NCBI GenBank assembly: GCA_045651205.1
Contig: JAZRSA010000053.1
Span: 1-5,128, forward strand
Length of the DNA stretch: 5,128 nucleotides
DNA from: UMGS1649 sp045651205
GTDB lineage: Bacteria > Bacillota > Clostridia > TANB77 > CAG-465
Reading direction: 5' to 3'
Of the stretch, positions 1-4,354 are shown one piece after another. How positions within the stretch are numbered: the first letter of the stretch is position 1; each line of letters opens with the position of its first letter. A program made the position numbers and the translations under genes. The notes under the pieces were generated by a model. It searched no databases. It worked only from the letters and a program-made list of their open reading frames with translations, and was not told the DNA's origin.

Positions 1-388
1 ATTCGGTGGTGGAAGAGCAGAACTTAAACTAGTAGACGATAAAAACATACTAAAAAGTGGAATAGAAATAGAAGCAGAACCACCTGGAAAGAAAGTACAA
101 AATATGTCTTTATTATCTGGTGGAGAAAAAGCTTTAACAGCTATAGCAATACTATTTGCTATCCTTAAGATAAAAGCGCCTCCATTCTGTGTTCTAGACG
201 AAATAGAGGCTGCTCTAGATGATATTAATGTTGCAAGATTTGCAAGTTATCTAGAAAAGTATTCAGATGAAACACAATTTATAGTAATAACACATAGAAA
301 AGGTACTATGGAAGTTGCTACATCAGTTTATGGTGTAACAATGCAAGAATATGGTATATCTAAACTTGTTTCTATGAAACTTAAGTAA
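1..388 (+). CDS. smc: Chromosome partition protein SMC, C-terminal 128 residues (5' end outside window)
   Basis: This is the end of the SMC ATPase, which forms the bacterial condensin with ScpA and ScpB and organises and segregates the chromosome. The frame starts at base 2 and is open from the window edge, so the gene is cut only by the window. What remains is the C-terminal ATPase half: an FGGGRAEL start, PPGKK, the ABC signature LSGGEK (113-130), the Walker B stretch FCVLDE with its catalytic glutamate, the D-loop ALDD, and the switch histidine in ITHRKGTM. The end, YGVTMQEYGISKLVS, is typical of the family. The Walker A head, coiled coils and hinge lie upstream of the window. In many Bacillota ftsY follows smc. 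Here a terminator and an opposing gene follow instead, so smc is the last gene of its transcript. Identification is near certain. Confidence 0.97.
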   Translation, partial: FGGGRAELKLVDDKNILKSGIEIEAEPPGKKVQNMSLLSGGEKALTAIAILFAILKIKAPPFCVLDEIEAALDDINVARFASYLEKYSDETQFIVITHRKGTMEVATSVYGVTMQEYGISKLVSMKLK

Positions 389-408
389 AAACATAAAACG
401 AAAAATAA

Positions 409-437
409 TTAACCCGCAACAATTTGTTGCGGGTTAA
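409..437. terminator. Bidirectional intrinsic terminator between smc and the opposing orphan gene
   Basis: A near-perfect inverted repeat has arms TTAACCCGCAACAA (409-422) and TTGTTGCGGGTTAA (424-437), with a GC-rich CCCGCAAC core. An A-rich run lies on the left (388-408) and a T-rich run on the right (438-449), so it can stop transcripts from both sides. It sits 20 bp after the smc stop codon and 3 bp from the stop codon of the convergent gene at 441-902. Confidence 0.9.
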
Positions 438-440
438 CTT

Positions 441-902
441 TTAATTTTGTTCGACTGTGAGGAAATAATCATCTGTTTCAGTGAAGATATGATACAGGTT
501 TTCCTTCATTTTTTGTACTTTCATAACAAAAACAGTGGTGTTTACGAGTTCGGGATTTTCGGAATTAAGGCTTACTACTGAGATGTTTAAGGGCGCATGT
601 ACTATAGGTGTGGAGTTTGAAAACGCCATTGGCAAATCACTGCCAGCATAATGTACAGCGTTGAATCCAATATATCTGCAGGGGCCAGTGTTGAACATTG
701 TGAATTCATCACTTGTAAAATCTACAGATAAAATTGCATCAGTAGTGAGAGCTTTGAAATTTTCTTTTGAAGAAGGGAGCTCGACTACTCGGATTTTCTT
801 GCCAATAGCAAACCGGTTGCCAAAGAACAGTACTATTTTCCAATCCTTCTTAAAGACTTCCTGTGTTTTTTTGATTTGAGCTGCTATTTCCGTCTTTACC
901 AT
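441..902 (-). CDS. Hypothetical protein, 153 aa; orphan gene 1, probable paralog of the gene at 1189-1659
   Basis: I do not recognise this family. The product is a soluble-looking 153-residue protein with no signal peptide or membrane segment. A charged, probably helical N-terminus (residues 1-20, rich in Lys) leads to W21-K-I, a basic GKKIR stretch (34-38), then mostly alternating hydrophobic residues that suggest beta strands. It ends in ISVV (107-110) and NLY...YFL (135-148). The start is well supported: a GGAGG site (907-911 on the + strand) lies 4 nt before ATG, and a TTGATT-17-TATAAT promoter lies 48 nt upstream. It is transcribed alone, toward smc. Many residues match the 156-aa neighbour at the same or nearly the same residue number, for example W21, N81, Y85, I107-S108-V109 and P117, so I infer common ancestry. 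A sampled stretch (541-600) is about 42% G+C by hand count, above the core genes. Confidence 0.85.
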   Translation of the reverse strand: MVKTEIAAQIKKTQEVFKKDWKIVLFFGNRFAIGKKIRVVELPSSKENFKALTTDAILSVDFTSDEFTMFNTGPCRYIGFNAVHYAGSDLPMAFSNSTPIVHAPLNISVVSLNSENPELVNTTVFVMKVQKMKENLYHIFTETDDYFLTVEQN

Positions 903-905
903 ATA

Positions 906-911
906 ACCTCC
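906..911 (-). promoter_or_regulatory. Ribosome binding site of orphan gene 1
   Basis: GGAGGT on the - strand lies 3-4 nt before ATG at 902. The site is strong and fixes the start. Just upstream, at 915-926, is the 12-bp block AAAATTATTTTT (+ strand) that recurs in front of orphan gene 2. Confidence 0.8.
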
Positions 912-914
912 AAT

Positions 915-926
915 AAAATTATTTTT
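915..926. repeat. 12-bp leader repeat, copy 1 (before orphan gene 1)
   Basis: AAAATTATTTTT occurs here and again at 1674-1685, each time just upstream of the GGAGG site of one of the two paralogous genes. On the transcript it reads AAAAATAATTTT. It may be remnant leader homology or an A/U-rich translation enhancer. Confidence 0.5.
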
Positions 927-950
927 GAATTTTGTTTTTTGACTAGAACT

Positions 951-979
951 ATTATACCATAAGGAAAAGCAAAAATCAA
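951..979 (-). promoter_or_regulatory. Sigma-A type promoter of orphan gene 1
   Basis: Read on the - strand: TTGATT (979-974), a 17-bp spacer, then a perfect TATAAT (956-951). Transcription should begin near 944 and give a leader of about 40 nt. The promoter lies 16 bp downstream of the hairpin terminator at 996-1015, so the gene is insulated from upstream transcription. Confidence 0.82.
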
Positions 980-984
980 GATGA

Positions 985-1015
985 CATAAAAAAGAGAAGA
1001 GACATAAGTCTCTTC
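985..1015 (-). terminator. Minus-strand intrinsic terminator upstream of the orphan gene 1 promoter
   Basis: On the - strand an 8-bp stem GAAGAGAC / GTCTCTTC with a 4-nt loop (1015-996) is followed by TC and six T residues. The + strand side has no T run, so it works on - strand transcripts. No gene in the 150 bp upstream needs it, because orphan gene 2 already ends in its own terminator at 1164-1194. It may end a small RNA or serve as an insulator. Confidence 0.72.
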
Positions 1016-1062
1016 AGGGGTAATAATATAAAATAAATATTTGAGGGTATATAAAGGTAATA

Positions 1063-1084
1063 TGTATTACTATTCTGTAATACA
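1063..1084. promoter_or_regulatory. 22-bp dyad, operator-like or RNA hairpin
   Basis: TGTATTAC (1063-1070) and GTAATACA (1077-1084) are perfect inverted repeats separated by 6 bp. A further half-site, GTAATA, at 1057-1062 pairs with the TATTAC of the first arm. No coding frame covers it convincingly. It could be a protein-binding site or a hairpin in a - strand transcript. I cannot name a regulator. Confidence 0.35.
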
Positions 1085-1116
1085 ACTAAATTATAATATG
1101 AATATTCATTTTGTAT

Positions 1117-1123
1117 TGTCGAA
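1117..1123 (+). promoter_or_regulatory. Putative Spo0A box (0A box) 1
   Basis: TGTCGAA, in the context TTGTCGAAAAA, is an exact match to the 0A-box core bound by the sporulation regulator Spo0A. It overlaps a weak possible - strand promoter (TCGACA at 1122-1117, 18-bp spacer, TATTAT at 1098-1093). A 7-bp match alone is weak. The support comes from the second copy 42 bp away in the same gap. Confidence 0.42.
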
Positions 1124-1158
1124 AAATATACTACGTTTGTAAAAAGAAAGACTAATTT

Positions 1159-1165
1159 TGTCGAA
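1159..1165 (+). promoter_or_regulatory. Putative Spo0A box (0A box) 2
   Basis: TGTCGAA in the context TTTTGTCGAAAAAA fits the extended 0A-box consensus, in the same orientation as the copy at 1117 and 42 bp from it, about four helical turns. Part of the A run is also the T-tail of the terminator of orphan gene 2 on the other strand, so the terminator could explain part of the match. Confidence 0.4.
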
Positions 1166-1194
1166 AAAATAACAGGTTTTTAAACCTGTTATTT
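1164..1194 (-). terminator. Intrinsic terminator of orphan gene 2, overlapping its stop codon
   Basis: The arms AAATAACAGGTTT (1167-1179) and AAACCTGTTATTT (1182-1194) form a 13-bp stem with a 2-nt spacing, followed on the - strand by a run of T residues (1169-1164). The stop codon (1191-1189) lies within the upstream arm, so the hairpin begins inside the last codons of the gene. Confidence 0.88.
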
Positions 1195-1659
1195 CTCATC
1201 TCTAACAAAGAGAAAATAAGCTTTACCAGCAAGTGTAGTTGCGTAGTATAAATCCTTGTCTAGAATTTTAACAGACGAGATTTTATCCATAACATGCAGA
1301 ATTTCATGTGGTTTGTTTCCTTTGATAGTCATAACAGAAATATATGGTTCAGTTTCTGTTTTAGGAACTTCGGTAATAAAACCAATAGATGTATGAACTC
1401 GTCTGTAAACTTTAGGATTTATACAAAGGTGGAATGAATCAAATGGGTTGCTAATCAAATAAAGACCATCTTCGATGAGTTGAACTAATGCGCTAGTTTT
1501 AATAATTGTTTTTGCCACGATGTTGTAATTAATAAAAAGTGTTGTACACTTAAATTTCCGACCTGTTTTTGGTTCTTTGTCTGAGAAGGCTATGTGCCAT
1601 CTTTTGGAATTTTCGAAATCAATAGCCTCTTTCTTAACTTGCTTATCTACTTCTTTCAT
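1189..1659 (-). CDS. Hypothetical protein, 156 aa; orphan gene 2, probable paralog of the gene at 441-902
   Basis: I do not recognise this family. The 156-residue product has no signal peptide or membrane helix. Its layout mirrors the 153-aa neighbour: a charged N-terminal helix (1-20), W21-H-I, a basic GRKFK stretch (33-37), alternating hydrophobic beta-like segments, ISVM (107-110), P117, then DLYY (136-139) and YFL (148-150). The segment DGLYLIS (64-70), followed by D74, I80 and Y85, also resembles residues 72-93 of the 224-aa protein at 4355-5029. The start is firm: AGGAGGT lies 4 nt before ATG, and a TTGACT-17-TATACT promoter lies 50 nt upstream. The gene is monocistronic. It has its own terminator and diverges from trmFO. 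I infer a soluble cytoplasmic protein of unknown function. Confidence 0.85.
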   Translation of the reverse strand: MKEVDKQVKKEAIDFENSKRWHIAFSDKEPKTGRKFKCTTLFINYNIVAKTIIKTSALVQLIEDGLYLISNPFDSFHLCINPKVYRRVHTSIGFITEVPKTETEPYISVMTIKGNKPHEILHVMDKISSVKILDKDLYYATTLAGKAYFLFVRDEK

Positions 1660-1662
1660 AAT

Positions 1663-1669
1663 ACCTCCT
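1663..1669 (-). promoter_or_regulatory. Ribosome binding site of orphan gene 2
   Basis: AGGAGGT on the - strand, 3-4 nt before ATG at 1659, is a full-strength Shine-Dalgarno match. The upstream block AAAATTATTTTT at 1674-1685 (+ strand) is identical to the one before orphan gene 1. Confidence 0.8.
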
Positions 1670-1673
1670 GTTC

Positions 1674-1685
1674 AAAATTATTTTT
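1674..1685. repeat. 12-bp leader repeat, copy 2 (before orphan gene 2)
   Basis: Identical to 915-926 in sequence, orientation and near-identical distance to the start codon (14 bp from the ATG here, 12 bp there). Confidence 0.5.
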
Positions 1686-1709
1686 ACATAGAATATTAAA
1701 AGCTTTTTA

Positions 1710-1738
1710 AGTATAGCATTTGTGGGAGAAAAAGTCAA
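1710..1738 (-). promoter_or_regulatory. Sigma-A type promoter of orphan gene 2
   Basis: On the - strand, TTGACT (1738-1733), a 17-bp spacer and TATACT (1715-1710). Start of transcription is expected near 1703, giving a leader of about 44 nt. The -35 box sits in the T-rich tail of the hairpin at 1741-1768, an arrangement repeated at the third orphan gene (4266-4294). Confidence 0.8.
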
Positions 1739-1768
1739 ATAAGGAGTAGCTAAAGCAAGCTACTCCTT
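1730..1768 (-). terminator. Hairpin with T-rich tail upstream of the orphan gene 2 promoter
   Basis: Inverted repeats AAGGAGTAGCT (1741-1751) and AGCTACTCCTT (1758-1768) form a perfect 11-bp stem with a 6-nt loop. On the - strand the tail ATTTGACTTTTT follows, and on the + strand no T run follows. It therefore looks like a - strand terminator, although no - strand gene lies upstream. It probably shields the gene from antisense transcription coming from the trmFO side. Confidence 0.65.
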
Positions 1769-1828
1769 GAGAGTAATATATTTAATATATTATAAAAAGG
1801 ATTTATGAAAAAGGTAAATGTACTCTAC

Positions 1829-1857
1829 TTGAGAATACTCTTAAAGTATAGTATAAT
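1829..1857 (+). promoter_or_regulatory. Sigma-A type promoter of the trmFO-holA operon
   Basis: TTGAGA (1829-1834), a 17-bp spacer and a perfect TATAAT (1852-1857). Transcription should begin near 1864, giving a leader of about 85 nt that carries a Spo0A-box match and a stem-loop. The region between this promoter and the hairpin at 1741-1768 is AT-rich, with a short TAATATAT/ATATATTA palindrome at 1774-1792 and nothing else I can support. Confidence 0.8.
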
Positions 1858-1871
1858 AGCATAAAAATAGA

Positions 1872-1878
1872 TGTCGAA
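1872..1878 (+). promoter_or_regulatory. Putative Spo0A box (0A box) 3, just downstream of the trmFO promoter
   Basis: TGTCGAA lies about 8 bp after the expected start of transcription of trmFO-holA. A regulator bound there would be expected to repress. Only the core matches: the flank is ATGTCGAAAT rather than the fuller TTTGTCGAAAA. By eye this 7-mer occurs only three times in the window, each time outside or at the edge of coding sequence. Confidence 0.33.
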
Positions 1879-1914
1879 ATATATGACTGGAGTTTAAAAT
1901 AAAAGTCATATATT
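1878..1914 (+). promoter_or_regulatory. Stem-loop in the trmFO 5' leader
   Basis: AATATATGACT (1878-1888) and AGTCATATATT (1904-1914) form a perfect 11-bp stem with a 15-nt, A-rich loop that contains GGAG. No T run follows, so it is not a terminator. It lies 35 nt before the trmFO start codon and does not cover the ribosome binding site (AAGGAG, 1939-1944). I match it to no known riboswitch. It could protect the 5' end or bind a protein. Confidence 0.45.
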
Positions 1915-1949
1915 GTAAAAATAGATAAAGCATATTAGAAGGAGACAAA

Positions 1950-3278
1950 ATGGAAAAGATAGTAAATGTAATAGGAGCAGGCTTAGCAGGTTGTGAGTGT
2001 GCATATATATTAAGCAAAAACGGAATAAAAGTAAGACTTTATGAAATGAAGCCAAATAAAAAAAGTCCTGCGCATGTATCAGATAAATTTGGAGAATTAG
2101 TATGTAGTAATTCATTAAAATCTGAGCTTTTAACAAATGCATGTGGACTTCTAAAAGAAGAAATGAGAAGACTTGGAAGCCTTTTTGTAGAAGCTGCATA
2201 TAGTTCAAAAGTTCCAGCAGGAAATGCTTTAGCAGTAGATAGAGAAAAATTTGCAGAATATATAACAAATAAAATTAAGGCAGAAGAAAATATTGAAGTT
2301 ATTTATGAAGAAGTAGAAGATATAAAAAATCTTTCTGGGATAACAGTAATAGCAACTGGACCTTTAACAAGTGATGCGTTATCTAAAAGTATAGCTAAAC
2401 TTGTAGGGGATGAAGGTTTGTATTTTTATGATGCAGCTGCACCAATAATAACTAAAGAAAGTATAGATATGACTAAAGCATATAGAAAAGATAGATATGG
2501 TGAAGTTGGAGTAGGAGATTACTTAAACTTAGCAATGTCTAAAGAAGAATATGATGTGTTCTACGATGCTTTAATAAATGCAGAAAGTGCAAATCGTCAC
2601 GAGTTTGATTCTTTAGAAAACATAGAACACTTTGAAGGATGTATGCCGGTAGAATCTTTAGCAAGACGTGGAGAGCAAACATTAGTATTTGGACCATTAA
2701 AACCAGTAGGTCTTTACAGAGAAGATGGAACAAAACCATATGCTGTACTTCAACTTAGAGCGGAAGATGAAGAAGAAACTATGTTTAACCTAGTAGGATT
2801 TCAAACAAGTCTAAAGTTTAGTGAGCAAAAAAGAGTATTTAGTTTAATTCCTGGGTTAGAGAATATGGAATTCTTGCGTTATGGAGTAATGCATAGAAAT
2901 ACATACATAAACGGCCCTAGAACGCTAAATAAAGACTTTAGAATGAAAGATAATAAAAATATATACTTCGCAGGACAAATAAGCGGAGTGGAGGGCTACG
3001 TTGAATCTGCGGCTAGTGGCCTTATGGTAGCATACAATATAATAGAAAGCTTCAAGACAGATAAAGAGGAACTTGGATTATTTGATGAAGTAACAATTCT
3101 TGGAGCACTTAGCAAATATGTAAGTACAGAAAATAAAGATTATGCGCCTATGAATGCGAACTTTGGAATAGTACCGCCACTAGAAAATAAAATTAGAGAT
3201 AAAAAAGAAAGATATTTGATTTATGCAAATAGGTCTTTAGAAAAAATAGAGGAGTTTGTAAATGAGCATATTAGATGA
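1950..3278 (+). CDS. trmFO: Methylenetetrahydrofolate--tRNA-(uracil-5-)-methyltransferase TrmFO
   Basis: TrmFO methylates uridine 54 in the T-loop of tRNA to give ribothymidine, taking the carbon from 5,10-methylenetetrahydrofolate and using FAD as reductant. The 442-aa length is normal for the family. Visible motifs are the N-terminal dinucleotide-binding GAGLAGCE (9-16), YEMKP (31-35), GELVCSNSLKSE (48-59) with C52, FEGCMPVE (228-235) with C231, and the C-terminal FAD-binding stretch FAGQISGVEGYVESAASG (340-357). C52 and C231 correspond by context to the two functional cysteines known in the Bacillus enzyme, so it should be active. ATG at 1950 follows AAGGAG with 5-nt spacing. The gene starts its operon and overlaps holA by 17 bp. 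In many Bacillota trmFO sits near topA or xerC instead. Older annotations call this family Gid. Confidence 0.97.
   Translation: MEKIVNVIGAGLAGCECAYILSKNGIKVRLYEMKPNKKSPAHVSDKFGELVCSNSLKSELLTNACGLLKEEMRRLGSLFVEAAYSSKVPAGNALAVDREKFAEYITNKIKAEENIEVIYEEVEDIKNLSGITVIATGPLTSDALSKSIAKLVGDEGLYFYDAAAPIITKESIDMTKAYRKDRYGEVGVGDYLNLAMSKEEYDVFYDALINAESANRHEFDSLENIEHFEGCMPVESLARRGEQTLVFGPLKPVGLYREDGTKPYAVLQLRAEDEEETMFNLVGFQTSLKFSEQKRVFSLIPGLENMEFLRYGVMHRNTYINGPRTLNKDFRMKDNKNIYFAGQISGVEGYVESAASGLMVAYNIIESFKTDKEELGLFDEVTILGALSKYVSTENKDYAPMNANFGIVPPLENKIRDKKERYLIYANRSLEKIEEFVNEHIR
3249..3254 (+). promoter_or_regulatory. Ribosome binding site of holA inside trmFO
   Basis: GAGGAG lies 7 nt before the holA ATG at 3262 and is read as coding sequence in the last codons of trmFO. 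It fixes the holA start and implies that the two genes are translated from one mRNA, probably with coupling. Confidence 0.75.
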
Positions 3279-4224
3279 TCATATTAAAAATAACAGTGTA
3301 AAAGGACTATATCTATTATTCGGTGATGAAAAATATGATATGGAACGCTACATAGAAAAAATAAAGAAAACATTTTCTAATTTAGAGCTAGGAATAAATT
3401 TCTTCGTATTAGATAAAACTAATATAGATACATTATCTGATGCTATAGATAGCGTATCATTCTTTGGTTTGGAAAAATTAATAATAGTAAAAAACACTGG
3501 GTTAAAAGTTAATAAAGAATTGTTAGAAAACATATCTAATCCTGAGCTTGCGATAGTTTTTGTAGAGGACAGTGTGGATAAAAGAACAGCAGAATATAAG
3601 TTTTTATCTAAAAATGCGATATGTCAAGAATGTACGAAACTAAATGCAAAAGACGCAGCATTTTATATTGTCAGAACACTTAATTCGTACAAGATAAAGG
3701 TAAAAGATAGTGTGGCAGAATATATGGTTAGTGTTTGTACAGAAGATAAGCAAATATTAATAAACGAGTTCAAGAAAATAGTTGCATATTTAGAACCTGG
3801 AAGTGACCTTACTAAAGAGGTAATAGATACAATATGTACTAAAACATTGGATGCAAAAATATTTGATCTTATGGACTTAGTAATGAACAAGAAGAAAAAA
3901 GAAGCACTTAAGGTTTTAGAAGATATGTTAGCACAAAAAACATATATTGGAATAATATCTGGTATGATGTATAAACAAATAAAACAAATGTATAGTATAA
4001 AACTTTTAGAAGAAAAAATAAGAAAAGAAGGCTTAAATGTAAACATAGCAACAGAACTAGGTATACACCCATTTGCGTTTTCTAAATTAAAAGCAGCAAG
4101 TACAAATTATAAGTTAGAAGAATTAGAACAAATTCTTTTAGAATTTGATGAATATGATAGTTTTAGTAAAACTGGAAAAATGGATGCTGAACTAGGTATT
4201 AAGAGAATAATATTAAATATGTAA
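3262..4224 (+). CDS. holA: DNA polymerase III subunit delta (clamp loader)
   Basis: HolA is the delta subunit of the clamp loader. It opens the beta sliding clamp so that it can be loaded on DNA during replication. The 320-aa length is normal. Three parts can be seen: a degenerate AAA+ domain (about 1-135) starting with LYLLFGDEKY (16-25) and containing SVSFFGLEKLIIVKN (64-78), without a Walker A motif, as expected for delta; a middle domain (about 136-205) with the family motif LINEFKKIVAYL (166-177); and a C-terminal collar domain with IFDLMDLVMNKKKKEAL (200-216), GIHPFAFSKL (267-276) and DAELGIKRIIL (308-318). It is cotranscribed with trmFO, overlaps its 3' end by 17 bp, and is followed by a terminator 6 bp after the stop. 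Conservation is low across this family, but the motif order makes the call firm. Confidence 0.93.
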   Translation: MSILDDHIKNNSVKGLYLLFGDEKYDMERYIEKIKKTFSNLELGINFFVLDKTNIDTLSDAIDSVSFFGLEKLIIVKNTGLKVNKELLENISNPELAIVFVEDSVDKRTAEYKFLSKNAICQECTKLNAKDAAFYIVRTLNSYKIKVKDSVAEYMVSVCTEDKQILINEFKKIVAYLEPGSDLTKEVIDTICTKTLDAKIFDLMDLVMNKKKKEALKVLEDMLAQKTYIGIISGMMYKQIKQMYSIKLLEEKIRKEGLNVNIATELGIHPFAFSKLKAASTNYKLEELEQILLEFDEYDSFSKTGKMDAELGIKRIILNM

Positions 4225-4230
4225 ATAAAT

Positions 4231-4275
4231 ATAGCACGTTGTAGACATAAAACTACAACGTGCTATTGACTTTTC
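4231..4275 (+). terminator. Terminator of the trmFO-holA operon, running into the next promoter
   Basis: ATAGCACGTTGTAG (4231-4244) and CTACAACGTGCTAT (4253-4266) form a perfect 14-bp stem with an 8-nt loop. The tail TGACTTTTCTT is only moderately T-rich, and the same bases are the -35 region of the next promoter. Termination may therefore be leaky. Confidence 0.75.
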
Positions 4276-4294
4276 TTAAGAATTATGTTAAACT
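4266..4294 (+). promoter_or_regulatory. Sigma-A type promoter of orphan gene 3
   Basis: TTGACT (4266-4271), a 17-bp spacer and TAAACT (4289-4294). The -35 box overlaps the last base of the terminator stem. The start of transcription is expected near 4301, giving a leader of about 54 nt. The sequence TTGACTTTTCT is almost the same as TTGACTTTTTCT in the promoter of orphan gene 2. Confidence 0.72.
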
Positions 4295-4339
4295 AATATT
4301 GCGTAGTTTAGCAAAATATAAAAATTATAATTAATTAGT

Positions 4340-4346
4340 AGGAGGT
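4340..4346 (+). promoter_or_regulatory. Ribosome binding site that decides the GTG start of orphan gene 3
   Basis: AGGAGGT is a full Shine-Dalgarno match, with the GGAGG core 9 nt before GTG at 4355. An in-frame stop at 4328-4330 rules out an earlier start, and the first internal ATG is only at residue 79. Confidence 0.8.
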
Positions 4347-4354
4347 TTAGAACT

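Noticed and set aside
661..879. 72-codon open frame on the + strand
   Set aside because: It lies antisense inside orphan gene 1, has no ribosome binding site, and the - strand frame has a strong promoter and start.
1062..1142. 26-codon frame on the + strand starting MYYYSVIQ
   Set aside because: It has only a weak AAGG before it, low-complexity content, and overlaps dyads and a Spo0A-box match. Chance is more likely.
441..1659. Toxin-antitoxin or phage-defence pair
   Set aside because: The two genes are similar in size, homologous to each other and separately transcribed with a 286-bp gap, unlike a toxin-antitoxin operon. No nuclease or toxin motif was seen.
441..1768. Mobile element or integrated element carrying the two paralogs
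   Set aside because: No transposase, integrase, long terminal inverted repeats or target-site duplication could be seen around the genes.
1774..1792. AT-only palindrome TAATATAT-TTA-ATATATTA
   Set aside because: Palindromes of A and T alone are common in AT-rich intergenic DNA. No partner copy was found.
1805..1864. 19-codon frame MKKVNVLYLRILLKYSIIA
   Set aside because: It is very short and runs through the trmFO promoter, so it would not be on that transcript. The ribosome site is poor.
1660..1949. Riboswitch or T-box in the divergent intergenic region
   Set aside because: No conserved riboswitch or T-box core is visible and the leader stem-loop has no terminator. It is kept only as a stem-loop of unknown role.
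1906..2268. 120-codon - strand frame very rich in Leu
   Set aside because: It is antisense to the start of trmFO. The composition is what A-rich coding sequence gives on the opposite strand, and it has no credible ribosome site.
2539..2739. 66-codon - strand frame
   Set aside because: It lies antisense inside trmFO, whose motifs continue through the region.
3348..4046. Two - strand frames of 61 and 127 codons
   Set aside because: They are antisense to holA, rich in Phe, Ile and Ser as expected for the complement of an A-rich gene, and have no start signals.
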